The position numbers and the translations under genes were made by a program. A stretch of 64,000 nucleotides of DNA from Trachythela sp. YZ-2020 (Eukaryota; Cnidaria; Anthozoa; Malacalcyonacea; Clavulariidae). The notes beneath the pieces were generated by a model that was not told the origin of the DNA, made no database searches, and saw only the letters and a list, made by a program, of their open reading frames with translations. Positions 36,301-42,324 of the stretch are shown one piece after another. Location: the NCBI GenBank assembly GCA_016169945.1, contig JADLSH010000318.1, positions 1,398,501 to 1,462,500 on the forward strand. The letters are read 5' to 3'. Each line of letters begins with the position of its first letter. Position 1 is the first letter of the stretch.

Positions 36301-38089
36301 TGGGATCCAGAGGGGGTGGGATAAAATTGTTGGGGGTTTGTAGATCTGTAAAAGTTCTGTAAAATACAATGAACATAAATGGTACACATTTTGACAATAT
36401 TTTAATGATCCCCTACACCAAAGCAAGACATTTCTCATTTATCAATTAAGCTGCAATGTGCTCAACACAAAATGACCAATTAAGACCTGGTCAAATGAGA
36501 ATGAGAGTTGGCAAGTGAAAGTTTGCATGAGAATTTCATCAATGATGCCCTGATCAAACGATAACAAGAGTTGCATGAGAGGTGAAGAGAGTTGACTGGA
36601 TATTACCATGGGCATCGAAAACTCTCATCAAAATTTGAACCAGCTCAAAGTTAATGAGTCTATGAGATTCCACGAGAGTTGATGAAAGTTGGAGGTTAAA
36701 TGTGAGCAAGAGTTGCATCTTTCATAAACTATCCTCATTTGACCGGTGCGTTACTGAGGCTGATTACTTGACAGCCACATTAACAAAACAATCTGTCGAC
36801 TAATTTGTATCTCCCAATTATTATATTGGCATTATTTATAGTCAGATAATCTGTTTACCTGTTGGTTGTTGGCATTCTGAGGAACTCCCGCAGGCATACC
36901 AGGAAACATCATTCCTAGATATATCAAAATATTTGAACAATTTAATCTAAAAATAAATTACTCTAAGAATTTAAATGATCATTTCATTCATTTGTTACAC
37001 GACTTTTTCAATGTATTTTTTGAACTTTTTATAAACAATAGCATAACCACAAAAATCGCTGTACTTGTACACACAGATGTTCTAAAACTTACTTTGATTC
37101 CATTGATCCATATCTTTAAAAAGAAACCAAAAATTTAAAGATTTTTAATAGAACACAAGCTGTGATAATTCCTTTATCTTCCCCAAAAATTCCTTACATT
37201 AAAATCCTTAAACTATGCAAAATTCTTGTTTTTAAGGATAAATCCTTAAAAAAGTGAGAGTGGCTAAGTGAAGGCGCTAATTACTTCATGTTAAACCAAT
37301 GAGATGGCTTCATTGCTGGCTCACACATTTGCCAGTCAGGATATAGTACAGTATATATTTTTTTATATTTATTTTTTCATTTATATTGATCGTTGGGATG
37401 TTTGTGCTGGCTGAAATAAAGGATACAATTCGACTACCACCGACAAAATTTGATCTAAATCTACAAGAGGCTATCACGAATGAATTGAATAAAAAATTGG
37501 CCAATAAAGTATTGAAATATATCATTAGTTTTAAACTTTTAATAATTGATAACTGCAGGTTGACCACCATCTGCTGCACTATAGTGCTTTAGTGTAACCC
37601 AACTCAAGACTTAGCTATTGATGTTTTTACTGTGCTCTTTTAGGTTGTATATAATGTGGGACTTTGCATTGCATTGCACGATATAATAGAAATTGGTGAT
37701 TCATTCATTTTACCTGGTGATGGTGGGTCTTGTACACCCGGTAACTACATGTCCACTGTATTATTCTATTGAGGGTGGGTAATGGTGTCGATGATGGTGG
37801 TCAGGTTGATAGTGGTGGTGTTTTTATGATGATGATTGTAATGATGATGATAGTTGTGATGGTGGTAAGATGGTGATGTTTATTGTCATGTCCTTTTACC
37901 AGTCAAATTTAGATTTGTTGTGTTTCGTCCGTTCACTGACGAGATTCTTCTTGGCAGAATAAAGGCATGCAGTCATGAAGGGGTGACAGGTAGATGTATT
38001 TGTGTTTTGCTTTAAATACGTAAAATATAGACCCATACTCTGATGAGGTGAAGATTACTCTCCTTACCTTCTCTTTGTTTGGCTCCCAT
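24309..38089 (-). CDS. SYNRG: Gamma-synergin (AP-1 accessory EH-domain protein)
   Basis: Gamma-synergin binds the gamma-ear of the AP-1 clathrin adaptor at the trans-Golgi and endosomes. Exons (5' to 3'): 38089-38068 (tentative start), 37113-37093 (21-bp microexon), 36914-36859, 36356-35972, 31426-30977, 30761-30096, 29268-28964, 28512-28423, 27967-27529, 27148-26967, 25973-25823, 25226-25170, 24792-24701, 24551-24309. All phases fit and give about 1052 residues. A charged coil ([20 protein letters not shown]) comes first, then acidic AP-binding motifs (DDFGDFQ, GEFGDFQ), an EH domain ([19 protein letters not shown] ... about 533-665), a Ser/Thr-rich region, and the conserved C-terminus with CGVCLLNVD and YHMTCANFW. 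The DFGDF motifs precede the EH domain here, whereas in vertebrates most follow it. The first two exons are weakly supported; the N-terminus could lie elsewhere. Confidence 0.9.
24846..25075. mobile_element. Probable non-autonomous hAT element (GTGGCGGACACT ends)
   Basis: The left end GTGGCGGACACTAAGGGGGG and a right end reading GTGTCCGCCACTG are inverted. A fragment of the same family (CAGTGGCGGACACTAAGTGG) is at about 11150. The left terminal base pair is mutated and no duplication is clear. It lies in a SYNRG intron. Confidence 0.55.
25530..25755. mobile_element. Harbinger-like MITE related to 52106-52297, diverged copy
   Basis: It shares TAACTGTCGTGAA, CAAGTCATGTTCGACGATGT, TAGTCTGGATCTATC and ATATGTTCACAACA with the clear copy at 52106. 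The ends are less well preserved. It lies in a SYNRG intron. Confidence 0.65.
26031..26100. repeat. Family D (GATGAGAGTTG) repeat, short copy
   Basis: GCCCCGGTCAAACGAGGGTG, then AAAGTTGATGAGAGTTGCAA and CTCGTGTTTGACCG. It is a short member of the palindromic family found more fully at 27195, 36478, 38331 and 50025. Confidence 0.65.
26102..26342. mobile_element. MITE with 45-bp perfect terminal inverted repeats
   Basis: The ends start ACATTAGCGAGTTTACGATT and run through GACGACGCGGTGTGCGAAGA in perfect inversion. The interior is about 150 bp. It is inserted immediately next to a family D copy in the SYNRG intron. No target duplication was defined. Confidence 0.85.
26380..26815 (+). mobile_element. 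SINE family B2: complete copy and a duplicated 3' half
   Basis: The complete head starts at about 26610 (CTCTGTAGCTCAGTTGATTA, GCGCTGCACCGGAATCGC, GGTTCAATTCC), followed by the core CATTTTTCGCAACCGCTCCT, GGTTAGGTCTTAAAATTG and a tail. The part from the B box onward (26651-26812) is repeated almost exactly at 26386-26543. It lies in a SYNRG intron. Confidence 0.85.
26875..26945 (-). mobile_element. SINE family A head fragment
   Basis: Reading minus: TAGCACAGTGGGTTATTACG, then TGACTGTGGTTCGATTTC. It is a worn tRNA-like head without the body, just outside the SYNRG exon ending at 26967. Confidence 0.6.
27195..27507. repeat. Family D palindromic repeat, fullest copy
   Basis: About 310 bp made of GATGAGAGTTGATGAAAGTT-like units. 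The right edge reads CTCATCCCCGTTTGACCGGG and the left TCAAACGAGGATGAGAGTTG, so the whole is an inverted repeat with internally repeated arms. It lies in the SYNRG intron between 27148 and 27529. Confidence 0.8.
28097..28230. repeat. Imperfect inverted repeat with arms of about 59 bp
   Basis: The left arm has CTCCACACCAGGCAACGTAA and AAATTGCTTGA; the right arm is their imperfect inversion. The loop includes GGTTCGATTCC on the minus strand, matching a tRNA B box. It lies in a SYNRG intron. The minus ORF here is not needed for splicing, because the flanking exons join in phase without it. Confidence 0.6.
28560..28925 (-). mobile_element. SINE family A copy with tail units
   Basis: Tail units lie at about 28565-28760. 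The body (ATTATAATCAGCCAACTGTA on the plus strand) and a diverged head run to about 28920. It lies just inside the intron after the EH-domain exon. Confidence 0.7.
29398..29640. mobile_element. Non-autonomous hAT element inserted in a SINE family A tail
   Basis: The ends are CAGGGGTGTATATAGTTACC and a right end reading GGTAATCATATACACCCCCTG. The flanks CTTATTGT (29390-29397) and CTTATTGG (29641-29648) match at seven of eight. The interrupted sequence is the family A tail GTCATCACTTATTG..., so the hAT insertion is younger than the SINE. Confidence 0.88.
29641..29810 (-). mobile_element. SINE family A, part right of the hAT insertion
   Basis: It continues GTGTAACTACAGGAGGAATC, then the body AAATTATAATGAGACAACTG and a partial head. 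It belongs to the same copy as the tail at about 29320-29397. Confidence 0.65.
29880..30050 (+). mobile_element. SINE family B2 copy
   Basis: The head GACTCTGTAGCTCAGTTGGT, GCGCTGCATCGGAATCGC and B box GGTTCGGTTCC precedes the core TGCATTTTTCGCAACTGCTC and AGGTCTAAGGAATG. It lies in the SYNRG intron between 29268 and 30096. Confidence 0.82.
31512..32106. promoter_or_regulatory. Cluster of GTTCC/GGAAC repeats; possible iteron-type origin or control region of the adjacent virus-like element
   Basis: I count 21 GTTCC or GGAAC pentamers within about 600 bp, 19 of them in the last 365 bp, in both orientations and with irregular spacing. Several extend to GTTCCCTTATA or GGAACAAT. Chance would give one or two. 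Clusters of this kind serve as binding sites for replication initiators or transcription factors in plasmids and small DNA viruses. The link to the ORFs at 32745-35599 is inferred from position only. Confidence 0.5.
32107..32744. other. AT-rich spacer between the GTTCC cluster and the virus-like ORFs
   Basis: No ORF of note. Two copies of GGTCTGACCGATC-like sequence (about 32523 and 32633) stand in direct orientation. Whether it belongs to the integrated element or to the host intron cannot be told. Confidence 0.3.
32745..33392 (-). CDS. Virus-like element ORF F, unknown product (215 codons)
   Basis: Last and second-longest frame of the block in the SYNRG intron. It overlaps ORF E by about 110 bases in another register. 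The middle is rich in charged and aromatic residues ([28 protein letters not shown]), and the C-terminal part has mixed basic segments ([17 protein letters not shown]). No family was recognised. Overlap of this kind is normal in compact viral genomes, and possible splice or frameshift joins cannot be judged. It may be inactive. Confidence 0.45.
   Translation of the reverse strand: MIAPMNPNEMRHAPHLHVQKQQNLLQNSNSPPLDQNSVEGENVEGTSKTIEQQLHETPKLDECQKDSSSPRFLALSTWVLNDTKYYQKIVELWDWNFHNKKLSKFHALSFCSRTDKAERRLEKRERDFWSQADPDIDAWMLVTGRTRDVFDLNGSVAKHAKDYEILQRVVRRTVQVKVMNDRCPMLRAIENMNNRDKDVPNVVLSPQKYLVTTRY
33283..33645 (-). CDS. Virus-like element ORF E, unknown product (120 codons)
   Basis: It overlaps ORF D upstream and ORF F downstream in different registers. 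It holds a basic patch ([18 protein letters not shown]) that could be a nuclear localisation or nucleic-acid-binding signal. No family was recognised, and it could be part of a spliced product. Confidence 0.35.
   Translation of the reverse strand: MYHREREIVPPLHQQSCNEPSTSLHIPDIESNTIASDHGPFQSSVAKNDSRKRQKICCKRKSKAVRRNISRPHFHLTSDALLHELDCSNESERDETCTTPPRTETAEPTSKFKFATIGPK
33543..34019 (-). CDS. Virus-like element ORF D, Arg/Ser-rich product (158 codons)
   Basis: It starts within the last 25 bases of the helicase-like ORF C, in another frame. It is rich in arginine and serine ([32 protein letters not shown]), like the hinge of nuclear regulatory proteins of small DNA viruses. An unrelated disordered basic protein would look the same. 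No function assigned. Confidence 0.4.
   Translation of the reverse strand: MVREMARITNQDLVHTDFSDTQPPTSTVIHASFEAEFNRQRLARKRRSRAVGCSLSRNPSQSDQNAFVRRRERRFTFSSDESSSVDISQQRERRENTNSESDDELFHSTVRKRACLKRRKVLSPNCTTANAKLYHLFINSRVMNHLLPSTFLISKATQ
33995..34816 (-). pseudogene. Virus-like element ORF C: superfamily-3-like replication helicase fragment (273 codons)
   Basis: SF3 helicases of small DNA viruses and related replicons unwind the origin as hexamers. Here a Walker A-like GPKDSGKTS (about residue 184) is followed downstream by VKHG and the block SPFYITTNQ with DDENVHRRI. That block recalls the motif C asparagine strand, the arginine-finger area and the DNA-contact Lys-His of papillomavirus E1-type or parvovirus-type helicases. 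The spacing between Walker A and the KH/ITTN block is much shorter than usual, and no Walker B aspartates are in frame, so the core appears to carry a deletion and is probably inactive. The upstream 180 residues are unrecognised. It is intronless and lies inside a SYNRG intron on the same strand. The virus family is not assignable by eye. Confidence 0.6.
34945..35262 (-). CDS. Virus-like element ORF B, unknown product (105 codons)
   Basis: It overlaps ORF A by about 134 bases. The start is lysine-rich, and the end is acidic ([14 protein letters not shown]) before a stop 130 bases upstream of ORF C. It is possibly the N-terminal region of the replication protein in a shifted register; I did not attempt to join frames. 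Confidence 0.35.
   Translation of the reverse strand: MQKKTQKKNAAKPKLTRPKMFILQWLISSCIEKWILAMSKTSRANNVSSNDLMDTASRRLFQVVKDHNNELITDMVKTSNDYCLSNSSRTTSAEESDDSVDADNP
35129..35599 (-). CDS. Virus-like element ORF A, unknown product (156 codons)
   Basis: It opens the block with a basic N-terminus ([19 protein letters not shown]), followed by a mixed helical region and an acidic alanine-rich end. An AT-rich TATA-like stretch (TAAAATATATTA) lies about 20 bases upstream (35610-35625), a possible promoter. No family recognised. Codon use here is richer in CG than in SYNRG. Confidence 0.4.
   Translation of the reverse strand: MPPRRPRKELTSKRVRHSLRANILPLVSVWQFSLCARLKSFPDVTCIVNVLRTLQINGDLKAIACRATWRVTQEDLEMANNLISSKRLQLDDVLSRVNGVQFFFSSVTAVSTNAKKNAEKECSEAETDAAEDVYPAVAYFIVYREMDSCDEQNIES
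35755..35925. repeat. (CAT/CAC)n trinucleotide microsatellite
   Basis: Interrupted ATC/ACC triplets run directly between the virus-like block and the SYNRG exon at 35972. The antisense Asp/Gly-rich and His-rich ORFs here are artefacts. Confidence 0.92.
36478..36755. repeat. Family D palindromic repeat
   Basis: It begins CTGGTCAAATGAGAATGAGA and ends CTATCCTCATTTGACCGGTG, with internal GAGTTGATGAAAGTTG units. It lies in the SYNRG intron before the coil exon. Confidence 0.75.
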
Positions 38090-38330
38090 TCCTCCCCACC
38101 AGTCTGATTAGCTGGTGGTTTTAACTGTTGGGTAGTTAAGCCAACACAAAGAAGTAGCCTCAACTGTCCAACCTTTAAAACTGCCAGCTACTCGATCAGT
38201 CTATTCCCTACTAGTTCAGCAAACCAACGTTTCCACAAACTATTTTTGTAGTGTCAATGGAATTCTTTGACGACATAATAATACCTTACGAGTACCTACA
38301 GCAGCCTTCAAAATTGTATCCTTTTGCTAA

Positions 38331-38550
38331 AGCCCTGGTCAAATAAGGCTGAGAGCTGGCAAGCGAGAGTTTGGATGAGAGTTGACTGGATATTATTGTG
38401 CATACTGGTCAAACATGCAAGAACTCTCATCAAAGTTTGAACCAGCTAAAAGTTGATGAGAGTGCACAAGAGTCAATGAGAGTTGGTGGTCAAATGCGAG
38501 CGAGAGTTGCAACTCTCATTGACTCTCATCCTCGTTTGACCAGGGCTTTA
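38331..38550. repeat. Family D palindromic repeat
   Basis: It starts CCCTGGTCAAATAAGGCTGA and ends CTCATCCTCGTTTGACCAGG, just upstream of the proposed SYNRG start. Confidence 0.75.
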
Positions 38551-38574
38551 CTCTGAGACTACCAGAGTATAAGC

Positions 38575-38898
38575 CAGGGATGGATTTACTGGGGGATGCA
38601 CACCCCTCCTAGCCTTGGCCAAGGGGGGTGCAGGGGGGTGTACCAATTCCCATATCAAGTCCAAATTTTGGATGTGACAGGGCATTATTTATCAACATAA
38701 TATTGGGCATTTCATGGGCCTTTTTGACCATCTAGGCCATCTTATTTTGGAAACATTTTCTGATAAGATAACCCCCTTGACCCTGTGAGGGTCATCAGTG
38801 GTGATTCACCTTTTCTTGGTTGCTGACCACACCCTGCTTCATGACCAAAGCCCACTTAGCACCCCCCCCCCTATCAAACCAGGCTGGATCCATCCCTG
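38575..38898. mobile_element. Non-autonomous hAT element, copy 1, with perfect 8-bp duplication
   Basis: It starts CAGGGATGGAT and ends ATCCATCCCTG. Both flanks are GTATAAGC (38567-38574 and 38899-38906), eight of eight. Copy 2 lies 600 bp away in the opposite orientation. Confidence 0.93.
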
Positions 38899-39164
38899 GT
38901 ATAAGCTATAGCCTGAGTAGCAAAAAATTCCTTAGCTACCACTCTACAGTGATGAAGAGGAACAGCTGTGGGTTTGGGAATACGAAACTGACGGAGGAAC
39001 GCATGATCTATTCATGGACATCAATGAGGAAATACGTTTCCGTGTTATTGATGAAAATTTTACAGATTTGACACCAACCGGTCCAGAGAAAGTGTCCCAA
39101 GATCAACAAGGAAATCAAGAGGAAAAATCTCCTTATGTTATTACGGTAAATTATGTTAGGGGAA

Positions 39165-39345
39165 ATCTCAAAAGTGGGATTGAGTGTAGGTAGTGTTCTA
39201 CAATAAGCTGCTGTGGTTTGTGTCTGAACTACCTGAAAAAGATATCTCAAACGTGGTGGTCCAGTGTAGGTAGTATTCTACAATAAGCTGCCGTGGTTTG
39301 TGTTTGAACTACCTGAAAAATATCTTAAAATGTGGAGGTTCAGAC
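39165..39345. repeat. Family C repeat, two tandem units
   Basis: Two units reading GTAGTATTCTACAATAAGCT, GCCGTGGTTTGTGT and GAACTACCTGAAAAA, about 80 bp apart. The reverse orientation is seen in the array at 52840-53100. Confidence 0.75.
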
Positions 39346-39525
39346 ATAACCAACAAACCATTGTTTTCTTTCTTTTTCATAAGGCTACCATAACTGAACC
39401 TGGACTAGGCTTATTATCGTGGTGGGCAAACTCTTAATTGGATGTAAAGTATGGCACAATACCAGAACTGTACTGGATTACTGCAGCTCTTCTGGCCGTC
39501 TGAAACCTCTAATAGGTGTAACATG

Positions 39526-39842
39526 CAGGGATGGATCCAGCTTGATCTGGTAGGGGTAGGGGGGGGGTGCTGAGCGGGAGATGGTCATGAAGCAGGGCAT
39601 CAGCAAAGGGCAAAGAGCAGGGCATCATCAAAGGGGGTCAGCTTGTCATAAAAAGTTTGTAAAATAAGATTGCCTAGATGGTCAAATAGGCCTCCAATGG
39701 CCCAATATTCTATTTTTGTTAGATAAATGCCATGTCAAATCCAAAATTTGGATTTGATATGGAAATTGGCACCCCTCCTGTACCCCCAACCCCCTTGGCC
39801 AAGCATAGGAGGGGTTCGTAGCCCCCAGTAAATCCATCCCTG
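39526..39842. mobile_element. Non-autonomous hAT element, copy 2
   Basis: The ends CAGGGATGGATCCAG and ATCCATCCCTG match copy 1 inverted. The flanks GTAACATG (39518-39525) and GTAATATG (39843-39850) match at seven of eight. The interior shares CATGAAGCAGGGCATC and TTGGCCAAG with copy 1. Confidence 0.92.
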
Positions 39843-39864
39843 GTAATATGGACAATGTCAATGA

Positions 39865-40431
39865 GTGAAGAAAACATATGAACGTGAACTACTCCCAAAC
39901 GTTTGGAAAAAGGCTAAAACCTATTTCTTTGATCAAAACAATGATTTTCAACTGATAAAAACATGTTCTAAAGAAGTTAAAAAATTTTCCGTCAGGTGCA
40001 AAAGGGGGACCACGTGTTTTCGATCTTTTTTCAAAAGTCCCAATCTTGCTTCAAACTACTCCCAAACATTTGCAAAAAAGGCTAACACCTCCTTCATTCA
40101 TCAAAAGAAAGATTTTCAAGTGATAAAGCCATGCTTTAAAGAAACATCAGCAATCGAAAACGAACAACGCAGAGTTAGAAATAAGAATAGACAAGATGAA
40201 AAAGTTGGCGAAACGAATATCGCGTTAGAGAGAAAGATACTTGATATACAAATTAAAGAACTGAGTGCAGAGCAAAGATTGATTAAATCACGATATATCA
40301 ACATGGTCAGAACTAGAACTAAAGCAAATCAAATCTCTGCAAACGAAGGAAAGAAATATGGTTGCCGTTATTTAGCTGGTTGTGCCACACATTTTAGTAC
40401 AAATCTAGAGCAAACATCATCACCATTTTAG
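39865..40431 (+). CDS. Orphan intronless ORF with an internal duplication (188 codons)
   Basis: The frame encodes two related blocks (WKKAKTYFFDQNNDFQLIK and FAKKANTSFIHQKKDFQVIK) that come from a roughly 150-bp tandem duplication at DNA level, followed by a charged, coil-like region (ALERKILDIQIKELSAEQRL) and a short tail. I recognise no family. It starts 23 bp after the hAT element at 39842, with no obvious promoter, and has no visible introns. It could be a fragment of a mobile-element protein or a host orphan. Confidence 0.35.
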   Translation: MKKTYERELLPNVWKKAKTYFFDQNNDFQLIKTCSKEVKKFSVRCKRGTTCFRSFFKSPNLASNYSQTFAKKANTSFIHQKKDFQVIKPCFKETSAIENEQRRVRNKNRQDEKVGETNIALERKILDIQIKELSAEQRLIKSRYINMVRTRTKANQISANEGKKYGCRYLAGCATHFSTNLEQTSSPF

Positions 40432-40902
40432 TATCTCCTCACGAGAGGTCTGGCCTCAGTCCACTCTTGATCCATAGCTAAATCTTCCTTGATGTTATCT
40501 CTTTCCAAATCTTCCTTGACACAATCTATCCATCGTCTCCGTGGTTTTCCCATTACCCTTCATCGAGTGATATGTGTGGCTATCGTCTTCTAACACGTCC
40601 AAACCATCTCTACCTTGCTTTCTCAATCTTCAGAAACTTTCACATCTTTCCTTATGTTTTCATTCCTCCTTCTATCCTGTCATGTAGCCTCGGCTATATT
40701 AGCCTTAAACGCATCATTTCCGCCATTTCCCATTTCTGAACAAAAAAATTCCAAACGTTGGGAACAGTTTCTAGTTGTGTACGAACACAAGTTGGTTAGA
40801 AAATGACTAACAATAATTAACAAGAAGACGTTACCTTTCCAGCGCATCTTATTAAATGTAAAAAACCCACTTTGTATTTAACTTAATAATCTATACTGTA
40901 CT

Positions 40903-41276
40903 ATAGTATTATAAAAATAATCAGAACTTAACTTAATAATCTAAAGTTGATTCATTGTCATTGACCTGTTGCATTTGATATACTAAATTAATCTACAGTG
41001 GAACCCTGTTAATACGGTCACCAACGGGCCGAAATAATATGGCCGTATTAACGGGGTGGCCGTATTAACGGGGTAAGATCAAATGTATTAGTGTTTTGCT
41101 GGGACAAAAAAAGTGACCGTATTATCAAGGTGACCGTATTAACGGGGTGGCCGTAAGGCGGGGTTCCACTGTAATTACATTCTTATAGTATTATAAAAAT
41201 AATCAGAACTTAACTTAATAATCTATAGTTGATTCATTGTCATTGACCTGTTGCATTTGATATACTAAATTAATCT
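40903..41276. repeat. 90-bp direct repeat flanking a MITE
   Basis: 40903-40994 and 41187-41276 are almost identical (TATAGTATTATAAAAATAAT ... GATATACTAAATTAATCTA). The MITE at 40996-41171 sits between them. Confidence 0.85.
40996..41171. mobile_element. pogo/Tigger-type MITE
   Basis: It starts CAGTGGAACCCTGTTAATAC and ends GGCGGGGTTCCACTG, with TA on both sides. Internal GGCCGTATTAACGGGGT is repeated three times. CAGTGG ends and TA duplication are typical of pogo-like elements. Confidence 0.82.
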
Positions 41277-41523
41277 AATTACATTCTAATTTTCTAATTG
41301 TTCACATTTCTAATGACATGCATATATATTGGTAGGTTTCAGTAAGCGTTACAGGGCACAAGATGGTGGTCAAGTTTGGAACTGTTGACACTTATAGGAG
41401 CAAGAAATTTAATTTATATTCATTTACTTCCAAGTAGAAGACTGCTATATATATGGATGCGCATGTGTCTGAGTATTGTACCACATGCGCTTGGTGAGAG
41501 TAAGAGTATGGTGTATAAATACG

Positions 41524-41582
41524 AAGTCACTCGCATCTAGACTGCGTTACAAGCTGCACTGACGAGCCGTTGAACGGCGAAT
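41524..41582 (+). repeat. 58-bp sequence shared with 58751-58808
   Basis: CACTCGCATCTAGACTGCGT, TACAAGCTGCACTGACGAGC and CGTTGAACGGCGAA occur at both places. It looks like the 3' tail that follows Penelope-like or related retroelements (…gccgttgaacggcgaaacatgc). Both copies stand near AT microsatellites. Confidence 0.7.
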
Positions 41583-41748
41583 ACCAATACCAGGTGTTGA
41601 GCACTCTTCAAGCTGTGCATTAATACTTTGTTTGAAATTTGTTAGAAAGTTTGACTACTATTATTATATATATATAGAAATATATATATAATGGAGGTTG
41701 ACCACCATCTGCTGCACGATAGTGCTTAGTGAAACCATCTATATTCTA

Positions 41749-42285
41749 TTATGAGCTTAGTTCAGTAATAATAGCTTTGATAGCGAAGTACGTTGAGATG
41801 ACAGCAGCCAGCAAGCCAACTACAATAATTTCATATAAAAATACTTTCAAATGTAGAGATATATCATCCTGTAGTTTTATGTAAATCAAACCTGGAAAAA
41901 CAAAAGTCAACAGCATGGTAGTTGATGAACCAACAAGATTTAAGAACAGACCAAAGTGTGGTATGCTTTGAGCCAAGCCGTGGATGAAGAGCACAAGAAA
42001 TGTACGAACCATACAGCTCTTCACTGTCACTCGACCTAGTGCAGGATAAAGAACACAAAATATCTCATTATTATTAAGATTAATTTAAAATAATACTGTT
42101 ATCACAACTTAACCCATTAAGCTGCAATGCACCCTAATGTCTTTGTCATTTTATTGTCTAACGCCAGACGATTTTACTCATCAAGGAGGAAGTGTTGGGC
42201 ATTAATATATTGGTTAACCAGACTATCTGCCCATGTCTCTTGTTAACCATTAAGCTGCATTGCACCCTAACATGCCCACTTTGTC

Positions 42286-42324
<39 letters not shown>

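Noticed and set aside
35718..36389. Long minus ORF running from a SYNRG exon into an Asp/Gly repeat
   Set aside because: The repeat part is the read-through of the intron microsatellite after the donor at 35972; only 35972-36356 is exon.
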